Of a DNA stretch of 44,718 nucleotides, positions 7,096 through 16,484 are shown piece by piece (positions within the stretch are counted from its first letter, which is position 1; each line of letters starts with the position of its first letter). Under the pieces are notes generated by a model that was given only the letters and a program-made list of their open reading frames with translations, ran no database searches and was not told where the DNA came from. The DNA is from Cytophagales bacterium (GTDB lineage: Bacteria > Bacteroidota > Bacteroidia > Cytophagales > Microscillaceae), in the NCBI GenBank assembly GCA_013297825.1, contig JAAFIN010000009.1, positions 1-44,718 on the forward strand, given 5' to 3'. Made by a program: the position numbers and the translations under genes.

Positions 7096-8574
7096 CTACA
7101 ATTTCCCTCGTCTATTCTCAAGTTCAATTTTGATGGATTTTATTTTATCCTCTGAAAGGTCATAATTCCACATCACAACCACCGCCAAAAATGCAGTGCC
7201 AGCAGGAATAATTATATCAGCCAAACGAAGATAAGTAAGCGTTGCTTCTGTTTGCAAAGGCACATCAGGATTAAAACCAGCCATTTTTAAGACCAAACCA
7301 CCCAACACCAACGCCAAACCTTGACCAAGTTTGACCATCCACCAATAAATCGCCCCAAAAGTACCTTCTTTGCGTGGCATACCATTCTGTAATTCGTCCA
7401 AATCGCACACATCAGCAGTCATACTCATCATTAAGGTAAAAAGCCCACCAAGACCAAACGCTATAAATGGAACAGGCATAAACATCAGCCAAGGATTATT
7501 TGGATTAAAACCCCACCATTTTAAGATGTAACCCAAAATAGAAAGCAAAGTGGAAATAAGAAAAGCATTACGTTTGCCCCATTTATTCGCCATTATTGAA
7601 ACAATAGGAATTACTAAAAATGCTGTTCCCAAAGCACTAATCGTGGAAAACCACGCAGGCCAAGTACCAGCTAATTTGTAACTGCCTTCAAACATATAAA
7701 AAACAATGATAAATGTGCTGAATGCTGCCACCATTTGAAAACCATTGAATACTAAAAATGTAGCAATACAAAGACGCATAAAAGGTCTATTTTTGGCTAT
7801 TTTGATAATGCTTACAAATAATTCTTTTAGGCTTGATGCAATTTTTTTAAAAGAAAGTTCCGAACGATTTTGTAAATTAGATTGGTCTACTTCTTTGCAA
7901 AAAATCGCAGGTAATATGCCAAATAATATACAAACACATCCTACTGCAATAGAAAGCAATCTTACACCATCTGCTTGCGTAGTAAAAATATCTTTATCCG
8001 CAATAATTACCCAAAACCAAGGAACAATTACCCACGCCATTTGTCCAACTGTTTGCGAAAAAGCCATTAAGCGAGTGCGTTCATTGTAATCAGATGACAT
8101 TTCATAACCCAATCCAATCAAAGGCGTTGAAAAAATGGTATTCGCAGTAAGAAATACCAATGACATTATTAGAAAATACCAAAAATTGAACATTTCAGAG
8201 TTTTTTTCGCTTAATTGCCATAAAAGCATAAAGAAAATTCCAGAAAAAATTGCTCCTACAAATATATAAGGTCGCCTTCTTCCCCAACGTGATTGTGTAT
8301 TATCAGAAATATAACCCATAATTGGGTCAGTCAAGGCATCATAAATGCGTGGCAATCCGCCAAGCAATCCAGCCAAAAAAGGATCCATACCGAAAGCGGT
8401 AAGCAAAAAGAAACTAAACACGCCCAAAGCACCAGGCAAAAGATTATTTACCAAATGTCCTGCCCCAAAAGCTAATTTTTGGGTAATGGGTATGCTTGTG
8501 TTTTTGGTTGGATTTTTATGTAAGTTTATATTTTTTGTGGTTTGAGTTGTCATAATTTTATTTGGTTTTTGCAT
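7096..8574 (-). CDS. GPH-family (MFS) sugar:cation symporter
   Basis: A 492-residue inner-membrane transporter with about 12 hydrophobic segments, of the glycoside-pentoside-hexuronide:cation symporter type (MelB-like, MFS_2). The signature between helices 2 and 3 is present: RIYDALTDPIMGYISDNT followed by SRWGRRRPYI (about residues 76-104). In this cluster it is the only inner-membrane carrier and is expected to import gluco-oligosaccharides or glucose released in the periplasm. The start is ATG at 8574 or, more conservatively, ATG at 8553 (MTTQTTKN); the N-terminal 30 residues are hydrophilic either way. It lies upstream of the cytoplasmic GH17 and downstream of GH30 across a 268-base gap filled by nested palindromes. 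Confidence 0.9.
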   Translation of the reverse strand: MQKPNKIMTTQTTKNINLHKNPTKNTSIPITQKLAFGAGHLVNNLLPGALGVFSFFLLTAFGMDPFLAGLLGGLPRIYDALTDPIMGYISDNTQSRWGRRRPYIFVGAIFSGIFFMLLWQLSEKNSEMFNFWYFLIMSLVFLTANTIFSTPLIGLGYEMSSDYNERTRLMAFSQTVGQMAWVIVPWFWVIIADKDIFTTQADGVRLLSIAVGCVCILFGILPAIFCKEVDQSNLQNRSELSFKKIASSLKELFVSIIKIAKNRPFMRLCIATFLVFNGFQMVAAFSTFIIVFYMFEGSYKLAGTWPAWFSTISALGTAFLVIPIVSIMANKWGKRNAFLISTLLSILGYILKWWGFNPNNPWLMFMPVPFIAFGLGGLFTLMMSMTADVCDLDELQNGMPRKEGTFGAIYWWMVKLGQGLALVLGGLVLKMAGFNPDVPLQTEATLTYLRLADIIIPAGTAFLAVVVMWNYDLSEDKIKSIKIELENRRGKL

Positions 8575-8616
8575 TATTTTTTGATTTTAGGAATTTGTAA
8601 ATTTTGATGACATTTT

Positions 8617-8826
8617 ACAGGCATAAATGCCTGTGCTTTGCATAAAAATCATAACAATATGTATATACTTTGAAAGGTGTAAAAACTGACATAAACACGC
8701 AGGGTATAAAACCCTGCGTTACTGATATTAGACTAAGATAACATCAGTAACGTTGGGTTTTATACCCAACGTAAAAATGATATTTTTTATCCCTTTTGAA
8801 GTATAGAATAGGCATTTATGCCTATT
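8617..8826. repeat. REPIN-like doublet interrupted by a second REPIN-like doublet
   Basis: The outer pair is ACAGGCATAAATGCCTGT (8617-8634) and AATAGGCATTTATGCCTATT (8807-8826). The inner pair is two 23-base palindromes with 8-base arms: ACGCAGGG/CCCTGCGT around TATAAAA (8697-8719) and ACGTTGGG/CCCAACGT around TTTTATA (8750-8772), joined by TACTGAT...ATCAGTA. Compared with the intact copy at 3011-3079, the outer element is split after TATGTATA (8658-8665), and the inserted block ends ...AAGTATA (TATA direct repeat). Confidence 0.8.
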
Positions 8827-8842
8827 TTTAAATTATTCCATT

Positions 8843-10339
8843 TTATTTTTTGATTTTGTTCAATAAAACAGTTTGTATGGCTTTTGGGGAAATGGTTGTG
8901 TTTGCGGTGTGTTCTTGTAGCAAAATGGATAATGTTTTTTTGGTTTCTGTTGGATTAAATATAACCACTGTTACAGATTCATCAGGATTTTGTGTGGCGG
9001 TTATCATCACCTCTTTGTCAGGATTTTCAAAACCTATACGCACATCACCAGGACGAATATATTTGCTAAAATGTGCCATCACGTAATACAAAGGCGTAAA
9101 ATAAACTTCGTCGGTTTCAGGCGAAACAATCACAGGAGCAACACACCAATTTTTGAACCAATTAGGCCCTCCTTGCTTGTCCAAAACCATATTCCAATCC
9201 ACCCAACCATCAACATAATTGTTAAGACAACCTATAATATCTCTTGCGTACCTAAAAGCAGGTACATATTTTGGGTGCAGATATTTTTCTTTTTCGCTTG
9301 CCCAATCCCAACCCCAATCTGTGGCTTCTTTGCTCCAATACCAAGCATCATCTTGCCATTTGGGAATTTCTGAATCAACGCAGGCTTCTGTTTGGATAAG
9401 ATATTTTTCAGGTTTTTTGTGGTGGGCGTATTGTAAGGCATCAGGAAAAAAATCATACGTGCTTTCGTACCAATGAATGGCAGTTCCTGCAAAATATTTA
9501 GACGATTTTTCATCACGATACATTTCATCAACCCATTCTTTTAATCCTGCTCTATTTTGGTCATATCCTAATATTTTTACATCGCCATAACCATCTTTTT
9601 CTAATCTTTTACCCAAATAATTTTCTACAAAATCAGTCATTTCTTTTGGTGAAAACAACAAACTTTCCCAATTATTACCATTTCCGTGTGGCTCATTTTC
9701 TACGGTAATTCCCCAAATATTGATACCTTGTTTTTTGTATTCTGTTAGATATTTTGAAAAAAATAATGCCCAAGTTTCGTGATATTTAGGTAATAATTTT
9801 CCACCAATCCAAGCGTTATTATCTTTCATCCAAGGGGGCGAAGTCCAAGGGGAAGAAATGATTTTAAAACCATTTTTAGAGATTTTTTGGGCATCTTTAA
9901 TCATTGGAATTATATCGTCTAAATCTTCTTTTATGCTAAAATTTTTTAATTCAATGTCATCTGAAACAGGTGCATAAGAATAATGTCCCAAAGAAAAATC
10001 ACAGGAATTAATGTGTGTTCTGGTAAGGGAATAATTAGCACCTTCTTCACTAAAATATGCTTTTAGGATTTTCTCACGATTTTCTTTGCTCAATTTATTC
10101 AATAAATACGCTGAACTTTCTGTAAAAGAACCCCCAAAACCTGTAATTTTTTGGAATTTTTCGGTTGGTTTTAGTTTTATTTTAATGGAATTGTCATTGG
10201 AAGAAATTTCTTTTATTTCGGTTAATTTATTGCCTTGAGCAGAAGTTTCGTATATTTTGGTGGTGTGCGTTGGTTTATTTTGACAATTTATCATCATATA
10301 ATTTAATATGATAAGGTGTAGTAAAAATTTTGGTTTCAA
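8843..10339 (-). CDS. GH30 family lipoprotein, probable beta-1,6- (or beta-1,3-) glucanase
   Basis: A 498-residue secreted glycosidase of the glucosylceramidase-like GH30 family. The acid/base is E216 in ITVENEP and the nucleophile E318 in LIQTEAC; GFGGSFTESSA (67-77), SPWTSPPWMK and the C-terminal beta-sandwich (VVIFNPTETKKTLSI) complete the family layout. GH30 enzymes in laminarin loci usually remove or cut beta-1,6-linked glucose. The N-terminus looks like a lipoprotein signal with C19 in YMMINC. The start is TTG at 10339: an in-frame stop lies just upstream and the next Met would lose the signal. Expected location is the cell envelope, probably the surface. The family is firm, the linkage inferred. 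Confidence 0.9.
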   Translation of the reverse strand: MKPKFLLHLIILNYMMINCQNKPTHTTKIYETSAQGNKLTEIKEISSNDNSIKIKLKPTEKFQKITGFGGSFTESSAYLLNKLSKENREKILKAYFSEEGANYSLTRTHINSCDFSLGHYSYAPVSDDIELKNFSIKEDLDDIIPMIKDAQKISKNGFKIISSPWTSPPWMKDNNAWIGGKLLPKYHETWALFFSKYLTEYKKQGINIWGITVENEPHGNGNNWESLLFSPKEMTDFVENYLGKRLEKDGYGDVKILGYDQNRAGLKEWVDEMYRDEKSSKYFAGTAIHWYESTYDFFPDALQYAHHKKPEKYLIQTEACVDSEIPKWQDDAWYWSKEATDWGWDWASEKEKYLHPKYVPAFRYARDIIGCLNNYVDGWVDWNMVLDKQGGPNWFKNWCVAPVIVSPETDEVYFTPLYYVMAHFSKYIRPGDVRIGFENPDKEVMITATQNPDESVTVVIFNPTETKKTLSILLQEHTANTTISPKAIQTVLLNKIKK

Positions 10340-10362
10340 GGTATTTTAAGGTTTTAGTGATT

Positions 10363-10395
10363 AAACCTATAAGGTTTTAAAAACCTTATAGGTTT
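10363..10395. repeat. 33-base palindrome (CCTATAAGG type)
   Basis: Arms AAACCTATAAGGTTTT and complement; found between the GH17 lipoprotein and GH30 genes. Relatives are at 28121-28153 and 39722-39755. Confidence 0.88.
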
Positions 10396-10405
10396 GGTTT
10401 GGAAG

Positions 10406-11677
10406 CTATTTTTTCAAAGGAATTTCTATTGTATCAAGGAGATTTTTAAGGTTGCCTTCGTGAGTTTTTTTGATAATATTGCCATCTCTAACAAGGTTTT
10501 TAAAAACTCCTTTATCTACTAAGTCCCAAATCACCCATTTTGCTTGTCCATCTATGCCAAAAAGCCCAAAATGATTTTCTGAACCTCCTGCGTTGGAGGC
10601 ATCTTTCCATATTTCATCAAATGCTTCAAAATAAAAACAAGCAATTTTATTGTCATTTGTCCATTTTCGCATTTTTTTATAAAAAATTCCTGATTTATAT
10701 TCATCTGTTGCTTTTGCACCTGCATTGCCATAAAATCCATTACAAACACTCGCCCAACCTGTTTCGCCAATATGAATAGGCTTTTCTATGCCAATATCTT
10801 TCATATATTTTTTTACTGCTTGATATTGCGAAATGGCGTATTTTAAGGCGTTTTCCATCAATATTTCAATTTGTTCTTCTTTTGATTTTTTGGTTTCGGT
10901 TTCATTTATTCCCCAAAAAACAGGGTTATAATGGGTGTCGTGCATAGGATATGTGTGCAAAGAAACATAATCAACCGCTTTTATGAGTTCGTTTAGGTCG
11001 TTTGTGTGGTATTCAGGCGAGCCTCCACCCCAAGAGGCAAAATTATCAGAGCTTGTAATCCATAAATCTTTGTGCAAATCACCTTTTTTCTTCAAATTTT
11101 GGAGATAATTAACCCATTTCAAAATAACCGCAGGTTGCACATAATACGCAGTTGCCCATTTTACCATTGCTTCATTGCCTACTGCAATAATTTTAATAAT
11201 TTCAGGGTATTTTTTGGCTAATTCTATGGCGTGTTCTATTTCTGTGGGGTTTCTTTCGCTTTCTTCGTTGTGATTTGGCTCAAAACCTGTCCAAGCATTT
11301 TTGCAATCAATCCAAGCACCAAGCATTACATACATTTCAAATGTGTCATTTTCTTTGTTTAATTCGTCTATTGCCTTTAGAATATTATTTGCTTCTGGCA
11401 AATGCACATTATACGTTCTAATAATTTTGATGCCCATTGCTGAAAGAATTTTCATATCTTCTTTGAGTTGTGGAATGGTTGGTTGCACTCGCCTGCTCAC
11501 ACTGCGATAACCACCATAAGAAATAGCGAGATAATTGGGATTTTCTAATATTTGTGAAGGTGTTATATTTTTTCTTAGGTTTTTTGTCATATTTTTTGTC
11601 ATATTTTTTGTGGAATTGCAAGCCAAAATAACAACTGTGATGAGAAAGAAAATGAGTATTTTTAATGAAATTTTCAT
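10406..11677 (-). CDS. GH17 family lipoprotein, endo-beta-1,3-glucanase-like
   Basis: A 423-residue envelope lipoprotein: signal MKISLKILIFFLITVVILAC with lipobox Cys20, then a short linker with a repeated NMTK unit, then a GH17 TIM barrel. The acid/base E169 is in IIAVGNEAM and the nucleophile E305 in IGETGWAS. Family members cleave or transglycosylate beta-1,3-glucans. It is paralogous in fold to the cytoplasmic GH17 at 6065-6964 but longer and exported, so the two probably act on polymer outside and oligomer inside respectively. It lies 74 bases after the phosphorylase gene and 66 before GH30, both gaps holding one palindrome. Family and export are firm; endo or exo mode is not visible. 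Confidence 0.9.
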   Translation of the reverse strand: MKISLKILIFFLITVVILACNSTKNMTKNMTKNLRKNITPSQILENPNYLAISYGGYRSVSRRVQPTIPQLKEDMKILSAMGIKIIRTYNVHLPEANNILKAIDELNKENDTFEMYVMLGAWIDCKNAWTGFEPNHNEESERNPTEIEHAIELAKKYPEIIKIIAVGNEAMVKWATAYYVQPAVILKWVNYLQNLKKKGDLHKDLWITSSDNFASWGGGSPEYHTNDLNELIKAVDYVSLHTYPMHDTHYNPVFWGINETETKKSKEEQIEILMENALKYAISQYQAVKKYMKDIGIEKPIHIGETGWASVCNGFYGNAGAKATDEYKSGIFYKKMRKWTNDNKIACFYFEAFDEIWKDASNAGGSENHFGLFGIDGQAKWVIWDLVDKGVFKNLVRDGNIIKKTHEGNLKNLLDTIEIPLKK

Positions 11678-11700
11678 AAATCTTCTTTTCTATGACTTTT

Positions 11701-11733
11701 AACTTTTGGAGGGTTTGAAACCCTCCAAAAGTT
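11701..11733. repeat. 33-base palindrome (GGAGGG/CCCTCC hairpin), copy 2
   Basis: Arms AACTTTTGGAGGGTTT and complement around one base, between the phosphorylase and GH17 lipoprotein genes. On the minus strand no U tract follows (AAAAGTCATAG), so it is not a typical terminator. Confidence 0.92.
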
Positions 11734-11750
11734 TTTAACGGAGGTTTTTT

Positions 11751-14700
11751 TTAAAAAATTAAAATTTTAACCTTTATACTTTTTATTTTTCCATTTCTAT
11801 CAAAAATATTTTTGCTATCTTCTTGATGTAGGAATAATTGATTTTGTTTTCTTGAGGTTATATTTTTTAAATTCGTATTTTCCTCAAAAATTTCAATGCT
11901 TTGTTCATTAGAAATTTCATAAATAACAGGCACATTGCAAATTGTAAAAAACAAGGTGTTTTTTTGCAAAATAATTTCTTGTTTCTTTTGAAAAATATCA
12001 TAGAAAAAAATGCTTTTTTCTTCAGATAAAAATTCTTCTTTCAACAACAAATGCGGTTCAAAATACAATTTTCCATCTTTTATAAAAACACCCAATTCCC
12101 CAAATCTGCTTAAAATATCCTCTTTCACCTGTCCTGTCATACCTGGTTGTTGCGCACCTTTGCCAAGTGGCGTGTGCGAATATGGCGTTATGGAAAATGC
12201 ACCATACAATTCAGGAGATTTATGCACACCTATTCCATCAAAAATTTGGTGATAATGTGCATTTAGTTTTTCAAGGGTGTTTTTGTCAATATTTTCTTCG
12301 TTTTTGGCGTGTAAAAATGTTTCTTGTACTGCCAAAAGATGCTTAGAAACCATATGCCAATAAATAGAACCTAATCCCTCGTACCCATAAAAAGTACCTG
12401 ACCTTCCTGTAAATTCTTTGTGATTAAACACTTCTTCAAAAATATTTAATATCAAAGATTTTTCATTTTTTACCAAATTTTGATAGATTTCTGGTAATTG
12501 GTCTAAGGCTTTATTTAGGTCACCAGCATTTTTAAAATTTCCGTTAAAATGAAAATTTCCGTTGATGTCTTTTTCAATAATGCTTGTATTATTATTTTCT
12601 AATAATTTTTCAAATAATTCAGAATTTTCAAATGATGCTTTGGAAATATTATTTTTTTCCAAAAATCCTTTTAGATTTTTATTAGGATACAAAATATAAC
12701 TATTTTGGTCTTTGCGATACAACGCACTTTTTTGCAAAGCATCAAGCAACGCCAAACTTTCTTTTGCAGAAAGAAACCCAGAACTCAAAACCGCAACTTG
12801 TCCCTCCAACATTTCGCTCAAATGCGTGATTGTGATGTCGTTTTCGTTGTAATTTAGCAAATTATAAGCGTGATACAAATTATCTTTGCGTTTGTTTGCC
12901 TTGACAGAATGTTCCAAAAATGCAACTGCACAATTTACCAATTCTACAAAATCATTTATAAAAATAATTTCTTTTTTGCCTTCAAAATGATTTTGATAAA
13001 TTTTATTTCTGTAATCACTCGCAACATTGCCCAATTCATCAGTAATTGATTTGCGTGTTTTTCCGTCAATCGGATTATTAAGAAATTTTGTATTTTTTAG
13101 AAAAACATTTTTTATTTGGGTAAAAAAAACGTGAATTTCCGCAGAAACTTCAAAATTTTGTATGGTATTTTCTTTTTTTGAATGAAAAATATTTTGAAAA
13201 AACTTCAAAAATCTTCTCAAATAATATAACGTAACCATTGAAACACCATTTCCAACCAAAGCATTATTTGCATCATTCCATTCAGGGCGTTGTGTATTCA
13301 TCCAAATTCCACCTTCTGGCACAAAATTGGACAACTTAGAAAGCAAAGTTGCTAATATTTTTTCTCCAAAATTTACATAATGAATTTCGTTATTTTTGTT
13401 GGTTAATAATGCCCCATCAGCTCCTATTTTTTTAATTTGTTGGTGGATTTGTTTTTCATTTTTATCATCAAAAACAATCGTATCTTTTGGATTTTTTACA
13501 ATTTCGGAATAAGATTTTATTTGATAAGGCACATTGGCATACACAAAATTATTTTTGGCAAATAAATTTTCAATCATTCCTGATTGTTTTTGTTCTGCAA
13601 ATTCCAAAAATTTCAATAAATAAATTATTTGGTGGTCGCCCCAATATCCAATATAAGCCCAAGGATTGTCAGGCTCAACGGTTTCCCAATCAAAACCATC
13701 TTTGGTAACTCTGTAAGGATTGTAACCGTCAAAAGTGGAAGCATTGAGGAATTTATACATCATACTTTCTATGAAAGCAGGATAAGAATACGCCAACGCT
13801 TCCCAATTTTGGAATATATCACGCCAATTTCCTTGATAATCTAAGATTTTTGAGCCATCAATTTCGCTGTTGGTATTTATGGAAAATTGATTCCAAGGTC
13901 TGCTTGGGTCACCGTGTCTGCGACTGAATTTTAATGGGAGATATTCTGTGGCTAATCGTATAAAATCTTGGTTAAAATTTTGGTTTTGGAGTTTTTGAAA
14001 GATATTTTGTAATTCAAAAACAGAAAAAACCTCTGCAAGTTCATTTAGTAAAACTTGGCTATTTTCAAATACATTTTTATTGGCTTTTTGCAAATATTTA
14101 CAAAAATCTTGTTTTTCAATTTGGTAATTATTATCAAAAATACCGCCTCTCATAATGTTGAATAACACATTAGAAAAATGTCTGGTATCTTTTAATTCGT
14201 CTGCGGTGTATTGCAAAGCGTCAGCACTTGCATTAAGTTTTATTAAATTTTCTGTGCCTTCTTCTATATTTTGAGAAATTTTATTAAATAAATTTTTATT
14301 TTTAAATATTTTAATTTCTTCATTTAACGCAATAACAGAAGCGTGATTTTGATTAACATTTGCGATTATTTGCCAATTTTTTTCTTTTCCTGCTTCAATT
14401 ACGCAATCATTTACCACAAAATAAGCACCTTTTTCGCCTTTGATGTCATTTTCTTGCAGGATTTTTTCACTTACAAAGTTTTCATTTTTCCTAAAATTTT
14501 GAAATTGCAAAGTAGATAACAAATAAGTAGGTTTTTCTAAGCCCAAACTCCAAACAACATTTGTTTTGAGTGCTTCGCTTGGTTCTGCCTTATCCACAAT
14601 AATCGCACTAAGCGAAAACATTGCTAAACCTGTTTCTTCCACCAATTCGGTGCGTTTGTAGGCATCTACAAGGTTGCTTACTTTGGTTTGTAAATCACTT

Positions 14701-15215
14701 GGCACGCCATAAGGCATTACATTTTGCAAACCATCTAAAAAGGTAATTTCTACATTTTCATTAGAAATATTAACCAATTTTGATTTTTTTACAAAACCAT
14801 AAATATTACTGGTATTCCATTCATATTGAAAATTTAATCCAAGTTCGTGGTTAATTTCTTCAAAAATAACTTTATTACTAAATTTATTTTGATACAAATT
14901 TCTGCTTATTTCAAAATTTCCTTCACTACGAATAGAAAAAGGCTCCCACAAAATAGTTTTATTATTTTTATGAATTTTGATAATGGTTTTACTTCCTGTA
15001 ATTTCTGCGGTATCTGTGATTTTGTCGTCTGTATAATACGGAAATAATGCAAATTCTGCGTTTTTTCTTCCTGCACTTATTCCGCCATTGCTTGAAACAA
15101 AAAGCCAATGATTTGAATCACTTACAATACTCATAAAAAATGGTCGTATTGTATGCACATTTGAAATTTTGTAAAAAACCTCTCCGTCAATTATAAGGCT
15201 TTTTAAAGTGTTCAT
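11751..15215 (-). CDS. GH149-type beta-1,3-glucan phosphorylase
   Basis: A 1154-residue cytoplasmic protein with no signal peptide. It has the layout of large inverting phosphorylases related to GH94: an N-terminal beta-sandwich region, then an (alpha/alpha)6 barrel with SRRHGDPSRPWNQF (431-444), YQGNWRDIFQNWEAL (460-474), PWAYIGYWGDHQI (518-530) and RPEWNDANNALVG (643-655), where D648 is in the position of the GH94 catalytic Asp. The length fits GH149 (about 1100 residues) rather than GH94 or GH161 (about 800-850). GH149 enzymes reversibly phosphorolyse beta-1,3-gluco-oligosaccharides to glucose-1-phosphate. Set among GH16, GH17 and GH30 genes it would be the energy-saving final step. Alternative: another GH94-like phosphorylase. 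Confidence 0.8.
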   Translation of the reverse strand: MNTLKSLIIDGEVFYKISNVHTIRPFFMSIVSDSNHWLFVSSNGGISAGRKNAEFALFPYYTDDKITDTAEITGSKTIIKIHKNNKTILWEPFSIRSEGNFEISRNLYQNKFSNKVIFEEINHELGLNFQYEWNTSNIYGFVKKSKLVNISNENVEITFLDGLQNVMPYGVPSDLQTKVSNLVDAYKRTELVEETGLAMFSLSAIIVDKAEPSEALKTNVVWSLGLEKPTYLLSTLQFQNFRKNENFVSEKILQENDIKGEKGAYFVVNDCVIEAGKEKNWQIIANVNQNHASVIALNEEIKIFKNKNLFNKISQNIEEGTENLIKLNASADALQYTADELKDTRHFSNVLFNIMRGGIFDNNYQIEKQDFCKYLQKANKNVFENSQVLLNELAEVFSVFELQNIFQKLQNQNFNQDFIRLATEYLPLKFSRRHGDPSRPWNQFSINTNSEIDGSKILDYQGNWRDIFQNWEALAYSYPAFIESMMYKFLNASTFDGYNPYRVTKDGFDWETVEPDNPWAYIGYWGDHQIIYLLKFLEFAEQKQSGMIENLFAKNNFVYANVPYQIKSYSEIVKNPKDTIVFDDKNEKQIHQQIKKIGADGALLTNKNNEIHYVNFGEKILATLLSKLSNFVPEGGIWMNTQRPEWNDANNALVGNGVSMVTLYYLRRFLKFFQNIFHSKKENTIQNFEVSAEIHVFFTQIKNVFLKNTKFLNNPIDGKTRKSITDELGNVASDYRNKIYQNHFEGKKEIIFINDFVELVNCAVAFLEHSVKANKRKDNLYHAYNLLNYNENDITITHLSEMLEGQVAVLSSGFLSAKESLALLDALQKSALYRKDQNSYILYPNKNLKGFLEKNNISKASFENSELFEKLLENNNTSIIEKDINGNFHFNGNFKNAGDLNKALDQLPEIYQNLVKNEKSLILNIFEEVFNHKEFTGRSGTFYGYEGLGSIYWHMVSKHLLAVQETFLHAKNEENIDKNTLEKLNAHYHQIFDGIGVHKSPELYGAFSITPYSHTPLGKGAQQPGMTGQVKEDILSRFGELGVFIKDGKLYFEPHLLLKEEFLSEEKSIFFYDIFQKKQEIILQKNTLFFTICNVPVIYEISNEQSIEIFEENTNLKNITSRKQNQLFLHQEDSKNIFDRNGKIKSIKVKILIF

Positions 15216-15227
15216 ATTTTTATTTTA

Positions 15228-15318
15228 AGGGGGAAAAGGTGTCAGGAAAAAGGGGAAAGGTGTCAGGGAAAAGGCAAAACAGCCAAAAAGGGGAAAGGTG
15301 TCAGTAGAAAGGGGTCAG
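15228..15318. repeat. Heptanucleotide array (AAAGGTG TCAGGAA type)
   Basis: Units AAAGGTG, TCAGGAA, AAAGGGG, AAAGGTG, TCAGGGA, AAAGGCA read in register, interrupted by AACAGCC. It lies just upstream of the phosphorylase start and belongs to the family of the 14-base array at 3963-4074. Confidence 0.75.
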
Positions 15319-15361
15319 GGAAATGCAAATATTATTTTAAAAAAATATTATTGACCTTTTC

Positions 15362-15394
15362 AACTTTTGGAGGGTTTGAAACCCTCCAAAAGTT
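15362..15394. repeat. 33-base palindrome (GGAGGG/CCCTCC hairpin), copy 3
   Basis: Same arms as copy 2, between the GH16 and phosphorylase genes; the minus-strand flank TCTTAGCAAAA matches that of copy 1 read in the opposite orientation. Confidence 0.92.
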
Positions 15395-15436
15395 TTTGCT
15401 AAGATTTTTTTTGAAAAAGGATTTACAAACAAAATT

Positions 15437-16261
15437 TTATTTTTGTTTATAAACTTTTACATAATCAATGGTCATAGATTGCGGAAATGGTGTTCCAGCA
15501 GTAGGAAATCCTACAAAATTGCCACCAACTGCAACATTAAGCAATAAATAAAAAGGTTGGTCATATACCCAATTTCCTGTAACATCACTTGGGGTAACTC
15601 TTTTGTATAAAAAATTATTCACAAAAAAATCAATATAACCTTCGCCCCATTCTATCGCATAAATAAAATAATCTGAATCAAAACGTCCATTGGTAAGCCC
15701 ATAAGGTTTTGAGATGGCATTTCCGCCTGAATATCCAGGGCCATGTACTGTGCCAATGGTTACAGAAGATTGTTGTCCTTTCTGCTCCATAATGTCAATT
15801 TCGCCACATTGAGGCCAGCTTACTTGGTCTATGTTTTCGCCAAGCATCCAAAATGCAGGCCAAATGCCTGGGCCTGTTGGGGTTTTGATGCGTGCTTCAA
15901 AACGACCATATTTTTGGGCAAATAATCCTTTGGTTTTTATCCTTGCAGATGTAAAACCTGCTCCGCCAAGAGATTCTTGTCTTGCGGTAATGACTAAATT
16001 TCCGTTACCGTCCAATGAAATATTGCTTGGTCTGTTGGTATAATATTGAAGTTCGCTATTGCCCCAACCACCTGCACCCAAATCAAAAGCCCATTTGGTA
16101 GCATCAGGAGCTGTGCCATTTGTTCCATTAAAATCATCACTCCAAGTGAGTTCCCAACTTCTTTCTGGTAGTTTTTGGACTGCATCAATTTCGCAACCGC
16201 TAAAAAATGTTGTGGCGAAAAAAGCAAATGCAAGTGTATATATTTTTTTTATTTTAAGCAT
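15437..16261 (-). CDS. GH16 laminarinase lipoprotein (endo-beta-1,3-glucanase)
   Basis: A 274-residue lipoprotein (signal to C23 in FFSGC) that consists of a single GH16 beta-jelly-roll domain. The catalytic ExDxxE motif is intact: nucleophile E154, assisting D156 and acid/base E159 in CGEIDIME. Other family marks are LTWSDDFNG, NLVITARQE, GLFAQKYGRFEARIKTP and GPGIWPAFWMLG. This arrangement is typical of bacterial laminarinases (GH16_3). Surface or periplasmic display would allow endo-cutting of laminarin for the downstream enzymes. It lies 223 bases after the glycan-binding lipoprotein gene and 221 before the phosphorylase gene. Very confident on family; laminarin as substrate is supported by the whole cluster. 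Confidence 0.93.
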   Translation of the reverse strand: MLKIKKIYTLAFAFFATTFFSGCEIDAVQKLPERSWELTWSDDFNGTNGTAPDATKWAFDLGAGGWGNSELQYYTNRPSNISLDGNGNLVITARQESLGGAGFTSARIKTKGLFAQKYGRFEARIKTPTGPGIWPAFWMLGENIDQVSWPQCGEIDIMEQKGQQSSVTIGTVHGPGYSGGNAISKPYGLTNGRFDSDYFIYAIEWGEGYIDFFVNNFLYKRVTPSDVTGNWVYDQPFYLLLNVAVGGNFVGFPTAGTPFPQSMTIDYVKVYKQK

Positions 16262-16398
16262 ATTTGTAATAAAAAAGAATTTTAATTTTTATGAAAATTG
16301 AAAAATGAAAAGATAGAAATATATATTTATATTAAAAATAAAATATTATTTGTATTTTTTAAAATATATAATTTTATAATTTGTTTTTCTAAGGTTTT

Positions 16399-16431
16399 AA
16401 CTTTTGGAGGGTTTAAAACCCTCCAAAAGTT
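16399..16431. repeat. 33-base palindrome (GGAGGG/CCCTCC hairpin), copy 4
   Basis: Arms AACTTTTGGAGGGTTT and complement, between the binding lipoprotein and GH16 genes. Confidence 0.92.
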
Positions 16432-16484
16432 TTTAGTTGAGATTTTTTTTAAAAAACCAATTTTTATCTAAGTTATAGATAACC

